Positions 1 through 6,032 of a stretch of 8,254 bases of DNA are shown here, in pieces. Origin of the DNA: Giesbergeria sp. (GTDB taxonomy: Bacteria > Pseudomonadota > Gammaproteobacteria > Burkholderiales > Burkholderiaceae_C); the NCBI GenBank assembly GCA_030690515.1, contig JAUYGP010000730.1:1-8254 (forward strand), written 5' to 3'. A program made the translations under genes and the position numbers. The notes under the pieces are model-generated. The model was not told the DNA's origin, ran no database searches, and saw only the letters and a program-made list of their open reading frames with translations. Numbering within the stretch: the first letter of the stretch is position 1; each line of letters opens with the position of its first letter.

Positions 1-492
1 CGCATTGAGCAACTGCAACACCCCAATGAGCGCGCCGTCGTGGTTCTTCATGGGCACGGTCAGAAACGATTGCGAACGGTAGCCTGTGCGCTGATCAAAG
101 GCGCGGGTGCCTGAAAAATCAAACCCCTTCTCGGCATAAGCGTCGGCAATGTTCACTGTGCGGTCGTGCAGGGCCGAATACGCTGCCACCAGGGCATCGT
201 TGGGCGAACCGTCGGCATGGCGCAGCGGCAGGTCAGGCAAGGCAATGCGTTGCCCTGTGGTGCCCCCTTGGCGAATACCCAGGGAATCGGTGCGCATGAT
301 CTCGAAATGCAGGGCCGTGTGGTCTTCCGTCACGCTGTAGAGGGTGCCGCCATCCGCGCCGGTCAAGGTTTTGGCCGCTTCGAGGATGTTCTCCAGCAGC
401 CGTTCGATGTCGCGCTCACGCGAGAGCGCCGCGCCGATGCCGTTGAGCTGCTCCAGGCGGCGGAACAGGTTCATTGCAGATGTCTTGCCCAT
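1..492 (-). CDS. GAF-domain signalling protein, N-terminal part (C-terminus beyond window)
   Basis: The minus frame is open from an ATG at 492 to the window edge, giving 164 visible residues. A short N-terminal helix (RRLEQLNGIGAALS) leads into a GAF domain from about residue 15. Typical GAF signatures are TGADGGTLY (about 44-52), FDFSGTRAFDQRTGYRSQS (124-142), the LTVPMKN stretch (144-150) and the closing IGVLQLLNA (156-164). GAF domains bind small ligands such as cyclic nucleotides, or act in dimerisation. This subtype often sits in front of an HD-GYP, GGDEF or kinase output module, but that module lies outside the window, so the output activity is unknown. I chose 492 because GAAGG stands 7 bases upstream. 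The in-frame ATG at 474 is the alternative (see the short upstream ORF). The gene follows the SDR-like gene on the same strand after 69 bases, so read-through from the cys operon is possible. Confidence 0.82.
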   Translation of the reverse strand, partial: MGKTSAMNLFRRLEQLNGIGAALSRERDIERLLENILEAAKTLTGADGGTLYSVTEDHTALHFEIMRTDSLGIRQGGTTGQRIALPDLPLRHADGSPNDALVAAYSALHDRTVNIADAYAEKGFDFSGTRAFDQRTGYRSQSFLTVPMKNHDGALIGVLQLLNA

Positions 493-506
493 GGCGATGC
501 CTTCAT
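471..506 (-). CDS. Possible 11-codon upstream ORF overlapping the GAF gene start
   Basis: A short frame reads MKASPWARHLQ from an ATG at 506 to a TGA at 473-471. It has the best Shine-Dalgarno in the area: GGAGG (513-517 on the plus strand as cctcc), six bases before the ATG. Its stop overlaps the in-frame internal ATG of the GAF gene (474-472) in the classic ATGA arrangement used in translational coupling. It may be a leader ORF feeding ribosomes to the start at 474, or chance. The peptide has no recognisable function and no evidence of expression is visible. Confidence 0.25.
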   Translation of the reverse strand: MKASPWARHLQ

Positions 507-561
507 TGCCAGCCTCCGCAGGCCAGCACGGCTGCCATGTTAGAGGCAAACGCCCCGCCCG

Positions 562-1206
562 TTACAACTGCTCGGATTCCAGCAGATGTTCGCCGGGCAG
601 GCCCTGCACTGCGCCGTCAAGCAGCGCCTGCGCAATGCGCTGCGCTGTCACAGGCCGGTAGCGCCGGGGCACCAGTGACCCGAACGCACGGGCCACCCAC
701 AGGCCCGCTACCTCACCCGGCCGCGCCACATCGCGCTCGGCGTCGATCAGCGAGGGCCGCACGATGGTGAGTGAAGGGTAGCCCAGCGCACGCACGCCGT
801 CTTCCGCCTCGGCCTTGGTGCGCAGATAGAAATTGCCCTTACGGCTCGCGCCCAGCGACGAGTTGAGCGCCAACCGCGTCGCACCGGCCTGCTTCGCCCA
901 TTGCGCCACCGCAATGACCAAATCGCGGTCGATGGCCGCAAAGGCCTGCTGCGAGCCCGCCACCTTGATGGTGGTGCCCAGCGCGCACACCACGGCATCG
1001 GCCTGCCACCAGGGCGCATGGGCATCGATGTTTTGAAAATCTACCACCGGGTTGATCAGTTTGGCCTGTGCGGGTAGCGGGCGCCGCGTGGGAGCGATGA
1101 TCTGGCCCACGCGCGCATCGGCCAGCGCCAGGGACAGCACCTGTTGGCCCACGGCTCCCGTCGCGCCGAGCAACAACAGACGCAGCGGACTCTGTGGCGC
1201 ACTCAT
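562..1206 (-). CDS. NAD(P)-binding atypical short-chain dehydrogenase-like protein (HTATIP2/NmrA type)
   Basis: This 214-residue protein has a Rossmann fold beginning with the nucleotide-binding motif GATGAVGQ (residues 14-21). The second strand ends in TRR (40-42), which could select NADP. Further SDR-like landmarks are CALGTT (74-79), NSSLGA (115-120) and Y127-x3-K131 (YLRTK), followed by TIVRPSLI. This order resembles the atypical SDR group that includes HTATIP2/TIP30 and bacterial NAD(P)H-binding proteins of unknown substrate. The Y-x3-K pair is kept, so a reductase activity is possible, but the substrate cannot be read from the sequence. The length is usual for the group. Its ATG lies four bases after the dsbB stop and has no clear Shine-Dalgarno of its own, suggesting translational coupling and co-transcription with dsbB. 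No strong terminator follows its TAA. Confidence 0.85.
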   Translation of the reverse strand: MSAPQSPLRLLLLGATGAVGQQVLSLALADARVGQIIAPTRRPLPAQAKLINPVVDFQNIDAHAPWWQADAVVCALGTTIKVAGSQQAFAAIDRDLVIAVAQWAKQAGATRLALNSSLGASRKGNFYLRTKAEAEDGVRALGYPSLTIVRPSLIDAERDVARPGEVAGLWVARAFGSLVPRRYRPVTAQRIAQALLDGAVQGLPGEHLLESEQL

Positions 1207-1210
1207 GGCA

Positions 1211-1720
1211 TCAACGGGCCCGGCGCAGGCCGCGCACCACCAGCCACACCAGCATCAGCCCCAGCCCCGTGAAGGCGACAAACGACCAGTTGGCGATGGA
1301 GCCCCCCAGAAAGGTCCAGTCCACCGCCGCGCAATCGCCCGAACCCTTGAAGATCATCGGGATGGCACGGCGCATGGGGTAGTTTTCGATCATTCCGTAG
1401 AAGTCGCGCCCGCACATCGACACTTCGGGCGGAAACCACTGCAGCCAGCTTTGCCGTGCCGCGGTAAAGGCACCAAAACCGCTGGCAATCAAGGCCAGTA
1501 GCGCGATAGAAATCCACCAGCCTTTTTGGCCTCTAGCGCTTGCCAGACCGGCGAATACAGCTACCAAAATAAGAGCATATCGCTGCACGATGCACATGGG
1601 GCAAGGCTCTAGCCCCACCACATGCTGCAGGTACAGGCCAAACGCCAGCATGGCCACACAGGCCACGCAGATGAAAGCCAGCACACGGCGGGGCGCGTTA
1701 TCGAACCAGTTTGCAATCAT
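1211..1720 (-). CDS. dsbB: Disulfide bond formation protein B (DsbA:quinone oxidoreductase)
   Basis: DsbB is an inner-membrane protein that reoxidises periplasmic DsbA and passes the electrons to quinone. The 169-residue product (E. coli DsbB has 176) has four hydrophobic segments at about 13-33, 46-62, 68-88 and 142-164. The first periplasmic loop holds the C40-P-M-C43 redox pair, followed by R47 at the position of the quinone-contacting arginine. The second loop holds C103 (SMCGRDF) and C130 (GSGDCAAVDW). All four catalytic cysteines are therefore present with near-standard spacing. The start at 1720 has AAGG six bases upstream. The gene follows cysA on the same strand after 33 bases and precedes the SDR-like gene by four, so it is probably the fifth gene of the sulfate operon. 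No dsbA is in the window. Confidence 0.95.
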   Translation of the reverse strand: MIANWFDNAPRRVLAFICVACVAMLAFGLYLQHVVGLEPCPMCIVQRYALILVAVFAGLASARGQKGWWISIALLALIASGFGAFTAARQSWLQWFPPEVSMCGRDFYGMIENYPMRRAIPMIFKGSGDCAAVDWTFLGGSIANWSFVAFTGLGLMLVWLVVRGLRRAR

Positions 1721-1753
1721 TCATCGCCTTGTCCAGCGCCCTGGGGCGCTTCA

Positions 1754-2863
1754 TCAGATACCGGAGGCCTGGTCCAGAAAAACCCGCGCACGGCGCGGCG
1801 TCACAACCAACTCATCCCCCTCGGAAAAACCCATCTCCTGATACTGCTGCGCAGGGATTTGCGCTTCAATCAGGGATTCAGGGCTCGCATTGTCCGCTGC
1901 TTTGGTGGCGCCCACGGGAATAAGTTCCAGCCGCGCGATCGGCCCCACCACGATGGCCCGGCCCAGCCGCACCACGATGCCCCGGGGCTGCTCGGCACCC
2001 GGCGTGTAGCGCTGTACATCCAGGTCGTGCGGGCGCACATAGGCAAAAGCGGGGGCGTTTTGCGCCCCGCTGTGCTCAGGCGCATCGATCTGCATGCCCT
2101 CAAGGTGCACCAGGCCCTCATGCGCCCGGCCGTGGAACAGGTTCACATCGCCCAGAAACCCATACACGAAGGGGCTGGCCGGGTGGTCCCACACCTGCTG
2201 GGGGGCGCCACTTTGCTCAATACGCCCCTGGTTGATGACGACCACGCGGTCGGCCACCTCCAGCGCTTCTTCCTGGTCGTGCGTCACGAAGATGCTGGTC
2301 ACATGCAGCTCATCGTGCAAGCGGCGCAGCCAGCGGCGCAGCTCCTTGCGCACCTTGGCATCCAGCGCACCAAAGGGCTCGTCGAGCAGCAGTACCTTGG
2401 GCTCCACCGCCAGTGCGCGCGCCAGGGCAATACGCTGGCGCTGCCCCCCAGAGAGCTGCGAAGGGTGGCGCTCGGCCAGCCAGTCGAGTTGCACGAGCTT
2501 GAGCAGGTCCATCACCTTGGTTTTGATCTGTGCCTCGCTCGGGCGCTCGCTGCGGGGCTTGACGCGCAGGCCAAAGGCCACGTTCTCGAACACCGTCATG
2601 TGCCGGAACAACGCATAGTGCTGGAACACAAAGCCCACGTTGCGCTCACGCACATGCACATCGGTCGTGTCCTCGCCGCTGAAATGGATGGTGCCCACAT
2701 CGGCCGTCTCCAGCCCGGCAATAATGCGCAGCAGGGTCGTTTTGCCGCAGCCGGACGGCCCCAGCAGTGCAATCAGTTCGCCCGACGCAATGTCCAGGCT
2801 CACATCGCGCAGAGCGTGAAAATCGCCAAACTGCTTGCTGACGTTGCGGATTTCGATACTCAT
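1754..2863 (-). CDS. cysA: Sulfate/thiosulfate ABC transporter ATP-binding subunit
   Basis: CysA hydrolyses ATP on the cytoplasmic face to drive sulfate/thiosulfate import through CysT and CysW. The 369-residue protein (E. coli CysA 365) shows Walker A GPSGCGKTT (35-43), the Q-loop glutamine Q81, signature LSGGQ (137-141), Walker B LLLDE (158-162), D-loop GALD (165-168) and switch histidine H195. The stretch LRRWLRRLHDE (175-185), just after the D-loop, is characteristic of CysA as opposed to sugar or spermidine ATPases. The region beyond about 240 is the regulatory/TOBE-like C-terminus, ending in a VVTPRRARVF strand. The start at 2863 has an AAGGA about ten bases upstream that overlaps the cysW stop. 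The gap to cysW is only 12 bases, so the two are clearly in one transcript. All ATPase residues are intact. Confidence 0.97.
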   Translation of the reverse strand: MSIEIRNVSKQFGDFHALRDVSLDIASGELIALLGPSGCGKTTLLRIIAGLETADVGTIHFSGEDTTDVHVRERNVGFVFQHYALFRHMTVFENVAFGLRVKPRSERPSEAQIKTKVMDLLKLVQLDWLAERHPSQLSGGQRQRIALARALAVEPKVLLLDEPFGALDAKVRKELRRWLRRLHDELHVTSIFVTHDQEEALEVADRVVVINQGRIEQSGAPQQVWDHPASPFVYGFLGDVNLFHGRAHEGLVHLEGMQIDAPEHSGAQNAPAFAYVRPHDLDVQRYTPGAEQPRGIVVRLGRAIVVGPIARLELIPVGATKAADNASPESLIEAQIPAQQYQEMGFSEGDELVVTPRRARVFLDQASGI

Positions 2864-2875
2864 TGTTTTCTTCCT

Positions 2876-3781
2876 TCAGCGCGCGGGCGTTGCAACGGTG
2901 GGCGCGGGGCGCTCGGGTGGCAACCCAGCCGCAGCCTTCAATTCCTGCTCGCTTCTCCACTCGGCAATCGACTTGATGACCAGGGTGACCAGCGCCAACA
3001 GCGCCAGCAGCGAGGCCGCCGCAAAGGCCGCCACCGACTGGTACTCGTTGTAGAGAATCTCCACATGCAACGGGATCGTGTTGGTCTGGCCCCGGATGTG
3101 GCCCGACACCACCGACACCGCACCAAACTCGCCCATGGCGCGGGCGTTGCACAGAATCACTCCGTACAGCAGACCCCACTTGATGTTGGGCAGCGTGACA
3201 TACCAGAAGGTCTGCCAGCCCGTGGCCCCCAGCACGATAGCGGCTTGTTCTTCGTCGTTGCCCTGCGCCTGCATCAGCGGGATCAGCTCACGGGCGATGA
3301 ACGGAAACGTGACGAACACCGTCGCCAGCACAATGCCGGGCACGGCAAAAATGATCTTGATGTCGTGCGCGGCCAGCCACGGCCCAAACCAGCCGTTGGC
3401 GCCAAAAATAAGCACATAGGTCAGACCAGCCACCACGGGTGAGACAGAGAACGGCAGGTCCACCAGCGTCGTCAGAAAAGCCTTGCCTCGGAACTCATAC
3501 TTGGCAATGCACCACGCCGCCGCCACGCCAAACACCAGGTTCAGCGGCACGGCAATGACGGCTGTCAGCAGCGTGAGCTGGATGGCAGACCAGGCATCGG
3601 GCTCGCGCAGGCCCTCCAGATAGGCGCCAAAACCCTTGCGCAGCGCCTCGGCAAACACGGCGGCCAGCGGCAGCACCAAGAACAGCAGCATGAAGGCCAG
3701 CGCCAGCCCGATGAGCAACCAGCGCACCCAGGACGCCTCGGTGGTTCCGGCCCGCGCGCGGCGAACAGTACGGGTATTCAT
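2876..3781 (-). CDS. cysW: Sulfate/thiosulfate ABC transporter permease CysW
   Basis: This is one of the two membrane subunits forming the sulfate channel. The 301-residue protein (E. coli CysW 291) begins with a basic N-terminus (MNTRTVRRARAG) and a first membrane helix at about 21-45, followed by several further helices. The EAA loop, which docks on CysA, is EQAAIVLGATGWQTFWYVTLP (residues 178-198). MGEFGAVSVVSGHIRGQTNTIPLHVEILY is strongly CysW-like. The frame is open further upstream to 3862, but the ATG at 3781 has GGAAGG five bases before it, and the extra 27 residues look like translated spacer, so I chose 3781. The C-terminal tail (ELKAAAGLPPERPAPTVATPAR) is Pro/Ala-rich and probably disordered. 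It is separated from cysT by 139 bases that contain a dispersed repeat, and from cysA by 12 bases. Confidence 0.95.
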   Translation of the reverse strand: MNTRTVRRARAGTTEASWVRWLLIGLALAFMLLFLVLPLAAVFAEALRKGFGAYLEGLREPDAWSAIQLTLLTAVIAVPLNLVFGVAAAWCIAKYEFRGKAFLTTLVDLPFSVSPVVAGLTYVLIFGANGWFGPWLAAHDIKIIFAVPGIVLATVFVTFPFIARELIPLMQAQGNDEEQAAIVLGATGWQTFWYVTLPNIKWGLLYGVILCNARAMGEFGAVSVVSGHIRGQTNTIPLHVEILYNEYQSVAAFAAASLLALLALVTLVIKSIAEWRSEQELKAAAGLPPERPAPTVATPAR

Positions 3782-3860
3782 ATCAGCCTTCCATGGCGCG
3801 TTGCACTTGAAACGGGCGCGGCCCAGACCAGTGCACCCGTGGAACTGACTCTGCCAGGCC

Positions 3861-3920
3861 ACCGGGTGCGTTCCCCACCCAAAGGAGAGGGGGAAGGTGC
3901 GAAGCGACTCAGGGGGTGTT
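3861..3920 (-). repeat. Dispersed intergenic repeat, copy 1 (cysT-cysW gap)
   Basis: Plus-strand bases 3886-3920 (agagggggaagg, then a variable GC stretch, then gcgactcagggggtgtt) closely match 4874-4912 after sbp. A second block, 3861-3876, matches 4836-4851 at 12 of 16 positions in the same order. The element begins directly at the cysT stop codon (3921-3923). In the transcript it is read as ACACCCCCTGAGTCGC followed by a pyrimidine tract CCTTCCCCCTCT. From memory, similar elements are frequent between genes in Comamonadaceae; I could not check this. The rest of the gap (3782-3860) shows only the cysW ribosome binding site. Confidence 0.75.
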
Positions 3921-4760
3921 TCATGATGTGCGGCGCTGCCAGGCCTGCAGCGCGTTGATGACCAGCAACAGCACGAAGGAGATGAGCAGCATCACCACCG
4001 CCACCGCAGTAGCGCCCGCCGTGTCGTATTGCTCGAGCTTGCCAATGATGATGAGCGGCGTGATTTCGGACACCATGGGCATGTTGCCGGCAATAAAAAT
4101 CACCGAACCATATTCACCCACCGCCCGGGCAAAGGCCATGGCAAAGCCGGTGAGCAAAGCAGGCGTGATAGAGGGCAGGATGACCTTGGTGAAGGTCTGC
4201 CAGCGTGTGGCGCCCAGGCAGGTAGCTGCTTCTTCCAGCTCTTTTTCAGCGTCTTCCAGCACGGGCTGCACGGTGCGCACCACAAAGGGCAGGCCGATGA
4301 AGATCAGCGCAATGACGATGCCAGCGGGTTTGAATGCGAGCTGAATGCCCATGGGCTCCAGGTACTGGCCCACCCAGCCATTGCCCGCCAACAAGGCGGT
4401 CAGCGAGATACCGGCCACCGCCGTGGGCAAGGCAAACGGCAAATCCACCAGCGCATCCATGATTTTTTTGCCCGGAAACTGGTATCGCACCAGTACCCAG
4501 GCGATCAGCAGCCCGAAAAACAGGTTGACCATAGCGGCGATGAACGACGCGCCAAACGTGAGCCGGTACGAGGCCAGTACGCGCGGCGCGCTGACGGCTG
4601 TCCAGAACTGGTCCCAGGTGAGCGTGAAGGTTTTGAACACCAGCGCCGACAGCGGGATGAGCACGATGATGCTCAGATAGAACAGCGTGTAGCCCAGCGT
4701 CAGGCCGAAACCGGGCAGCACCCGTTTGGCACTCTTGCGAGTGCCTCTCTTGTCATTCAT
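3921..4760 (-). CDS. cysT: Sulfate/thiosulfate ABC transporter permease CysT (CysU)
   Basis: This is the second membrane subunit of the sulfate channel. The 279-residue protein (E. coli CysU 277) has a basic N-terminus (MNDKRGTRKSAKR), a first helix at about 18-42, then LTFGASFIAAMVNLFFGLLIAWVLVRY (67-93) and the conserved DALVDLPFALPTAVAGISLTALLA (102-125). The CysA-docking EAA loop is EEAATCLGATRWQTFTKVILP (176-196). FARAVGEYGSVIFIAGNMP, between the last helices, is diagnostic for CysT. No Shine-Dalgarno is visible before the ATG at 4760 (the preceding bases are AATAAATTCCT), and no better in-frame start exists before M77. A perfect hairpin covers codons 6-11. The gene follows sbp after 157 bases that include repeat copy 2 and two inverted repeats, and is presumably on the sbp transcript. 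Confidence 0.95.
   Translation of the reverse strand: MNDKRGTRKSAKRVLPGFGLTLGYTLFYLSIIVLIPLSALVFKTFTLTWDQFWTAVSAPRVLASYRLTFGASFIAAMVNLFFGLLIAWVLVRYQFPGKKIMDALVDLPFALPTAVAGISLTALLAGNGWVGQYLEPMGIQLAFKPAGIVIALIFIGLPFVVRTVQPVLEDAEKELEEAATCLGATRWQTFTKVILPSITPALLTGFAMAFARAVGEYGSVIFIAGNMPMVSEITPLIIIGKLEQYDTAGATAVAVVMLLISFVLLLVINALQAWQRRTS
4728..4745 (-). promoter_or_regulatory. Perfect 7-bp hairpin with GCAA loop inside the start of cysT
   Basis: In the mRNA sense the bases read GGCACTC-GCAA-GAGTGCC. The seven stem pairs are perfect and the loop is a GNRA-type tetraloop closed by C-G. It spans codons 6-11 of cysT, beginning 15 bases after the ATG. A structure here would lie in the ribosome footprint during initiation and could lower or time cysT translation, especially because no Shine-Dalgarno is visible. 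The structure is seen directly; the regulatory role is inferred. Confidence 0.5.
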
Positions 4761-4835
4761 AGGAATTTATTCGTTGCCCACCGCCGACGGAAACTGGCCA
4801 GGCCAGCGGCCACCGTGCAAGGGCCACCCCGCAGC

Positions 4836-4912
4836 ACTGGTGGCGTTCACCCTGCGCGAGCGCAGCGAAGCAGAGAGGGGGGGAAGGCGCCGCAGGCGAC
4901 TCAGGGGGTGTT
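4836..4912 (-). repeat. Dispersed intergenic repeat, copy 2 (sbp-cysT gap)
   Basis: This is the second copy of the element found after cysT, in the same orientation and starting five bases beyond the sbp TAA (4918-4920). The core 4874-4912 matches 3886-3920; the 4836-4851 block matches 3861-3876. The variable centre differs: here it forms cgcc-gca-ggcg (4888-4898), a 4-bp stem, where copy 1 has only a shorter gc-gaa-gc. Copy 2 also carries the insert ctgcgcgagcgcag (4852-4865), itself a hairpin. Placement immediately behind stop codons in both cases suggests a shared insertion preference or an RNA-level role. Confidence 0.75.
4852..4865 (-). promoter_or_regulatory. Intergenic hairpin between sbp and cysT
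   Basis: CTGCG-cgag-CGCAG is a perfect 5-bp stem with a 4-base loop (six complementary pairs if the loop is tightened). A second inverted repeat, ctggcc-a-ggccag, lies at 4794-4806, about 34 bases before the cysT start. No T-run follows either on the minus strand, so these are not classical terminators. Hairpins behind a binding-protein gene commonly stabilise its 3' end or reduce read-through, giving more binding protein than permease; that role is inferred here. Confidence 0.4.
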
Positions 4913-4917
4913 CACTA

Positions 4918-5922
4918 TTACTTAGCACCCGGCGTATAGAGCTTGTCGAACTGGCCGCCGTCGTTGAAATGCGCTTTCTGCGCTTCGGTCAGGCTGCCGA
5001 AATACTTGGCTACGGTGAACTGCTTGAGTGGTTTGAAGGTGCTGGCGTATTTCTTGAGCACGGCTTCTGAGCGCGGGCGAATGGCGTGCTTGGCCGCGAT
5101 CTCCTGCGCCTCTTCCGAGTACAGGTAGTCCAGGTAGGCCTTGGCCAACTGCGCCGTGCCCTTTTTGGCGACGGTGCGCTCCACCACCGCCACAGGGTTT
5201 TCAGCCACGACGCTGACAGAGGGGTACACCACATCGACCTTGCCCTTGCCAAACTCGCGCTCGACCGACACCACTTCCGACTCAAATGTGATCAGCACAT
5301 CGCCAATGTTGCGCTGCAAGAAGGTGGCCGTGGCATCGCGCCCGCCCTTGGCCAACACCGGCACGTTCTTGTAGAGCTTGCCCACAAACTCCGCCGCCTG
5401 CGCCTCGGTGCCACCCTTCTCGCGCACCGAGCCCCATGCAGCCAGATAGGCATAGCGGCCATTGCCACCGGTCTTGGGGTTGACCACGATCACTTGCACG
5501 CCGGGCTTGGTCAGGTCGTCCCAGTCGCGGATTGCCTTGGGGTTGCCATGGCGCACCAGGAACAGCATGGTCGATGTCGTGGGGGATGCGTCGTGCGGGA
5601 ACTTCTGGGCCCAGTCCTTGGCTACCAAACCGTTGTCCGCCAGGAATTGCACGTCGGTGGTGGTGTTCATGGTCACCACATCGGCGGCCAGCCCGTCATT
5701 CACGGCGCGCGCCTGGGCGCTGGAGCCGGCATGCGACTGGTCCACATTCACGTCCTGGCCTGCGGTCTTCTTGTAGTGCGCCACGAAAGCGGTGTTGTAG
5801 TCCTTGTAGAACTCGCGCGCCACGTCGTAGGACACGTTCAACAGCGAATTCTGTGCGACAGCCATGCCGCTGGCCGCCAGGGCCAGGGTTGCAAATAGGG
5901 TCTTTAGTTGGAGCGAATACAT
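4918..5922 (-). CDS. sbp: Periplasmic sulfate/thiosulfate-binding protein
   Basis: This is the solute-binding component that captures sulfate (or thiosulfate) in the periplasm and delivers it to CysT/CysW. The 334-residue precursor (E. coli Sbp 329) starts with a signal peptide: basic QLK, hydrophobic TLFATLALAASGMA, and a likely cleavage after AVA23 before QNSLLNVSYD. Family motifs are LNVSYDVAREFYKDYN (28-43), HAGSSAQARAV (64-74) and NPKTGGNGRYAYLAAWG (148-164). There is no lipobox cysteine, so it is soluble. The whole protein lacks cysteine, and the mature part has only M85 and M119, as in known sulfur-starvation proteins. I chose 5922 because it places the signal peptide at the N-terminus. 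The frame opens earlier at a TTG (5982), but that falls in the leader. The Shine-Dalgarno is weak. It is the first gene of the operon. Sbp and thiosulfate-specific CysP cannot be separated by eye. Confidence 0.94.
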   Translation of the reverse strand: MYSLQLKTLFATLALAASGMAVAQNSLLNVSYDVAREFYKDYNTAFVAHYKKTAGQDVNVDQSHAGSSAQARAVNDGLAADVVTMNTTTDVQFLADNGLVAKDWAQKFPHDASPTTSTMLFLVRHGNPKAIRDWDDLTKPGVQVIVVNPKTGGNGRYAYLAAWGSVREKGGTEAQAAEFVGKLYKNVPVLAKGGRDATATFLQRNIGDVLITFESEVVSVEREFGKGKVDVVYPSVSVVAENPVAVVERTVAKKGTAQLAKAYLDYLYSEEAQEIAAKHAIRPRSEAVLKKYASTFKPLKQFTVAKYFGSLTEAQKAHFNDGGQFDKLYTPGAK

Positions 5923-5985
5923 GAGAGCGTGGCCTGTATTGAGAGACAGCACGCATTCTGAAGACGGCCCTTTAAAACTCAAAAG

Positions 5986-6016
5986 AATATATTATTTTTT
6001 GTTTATATCCAATCAA
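5986..6016 (-). promoter_or_regulatory. Candidate promoter of the sbp-cysTWA operon
   Basis: The 110 bases between the HDOD gene and sbp are strikingly AT-rich. On the minus strand TTGATT (6016-6011) and TAATAT (5994-5989) are spaced by 16 bases, a fair sigma-70-type pair. TATATT (5991-5986) is an alternative -10. Transcription would then start near 5980, leaving a leader of about 60 bases. Sulfate uptake operons are usually activated by CysB, and AT-rich DNA around the -35 suits such a site, but I cannot identify a CysB box with confidence. Confidence 0.45.
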
Positions 6017-6032
6017 GCATTAAACAAAACAA

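Noticed and set aside
1622..3442. 606-codon plus-strand open frame
   Set aside because: It lies antisense to cysA and cysW, is rich in His/Arg/Gln without domain signatures, and reflects GC-biased codon use of the real genes on the other strand.
3782..3862. 27-residue N-terminal extension of CysW
   Set aside because: No Shine-Dalgarno at 3862, atypical residues, and a strong ribosome site exists at the ATG 3781.
4029..5898. Long plus-strand frames antisense to cysT and sbp (4029-4925, 5086-5898)
   Set aside because: Low-complexity composition, no plausible ribosome sites or motifs; the minus-strand genes are unambiguous.
5923..5982. TTG start of Sbp at 5982
   Set aside because: It would bury the signal peptide behind 20 residues and place the start within the promoter/leader region.
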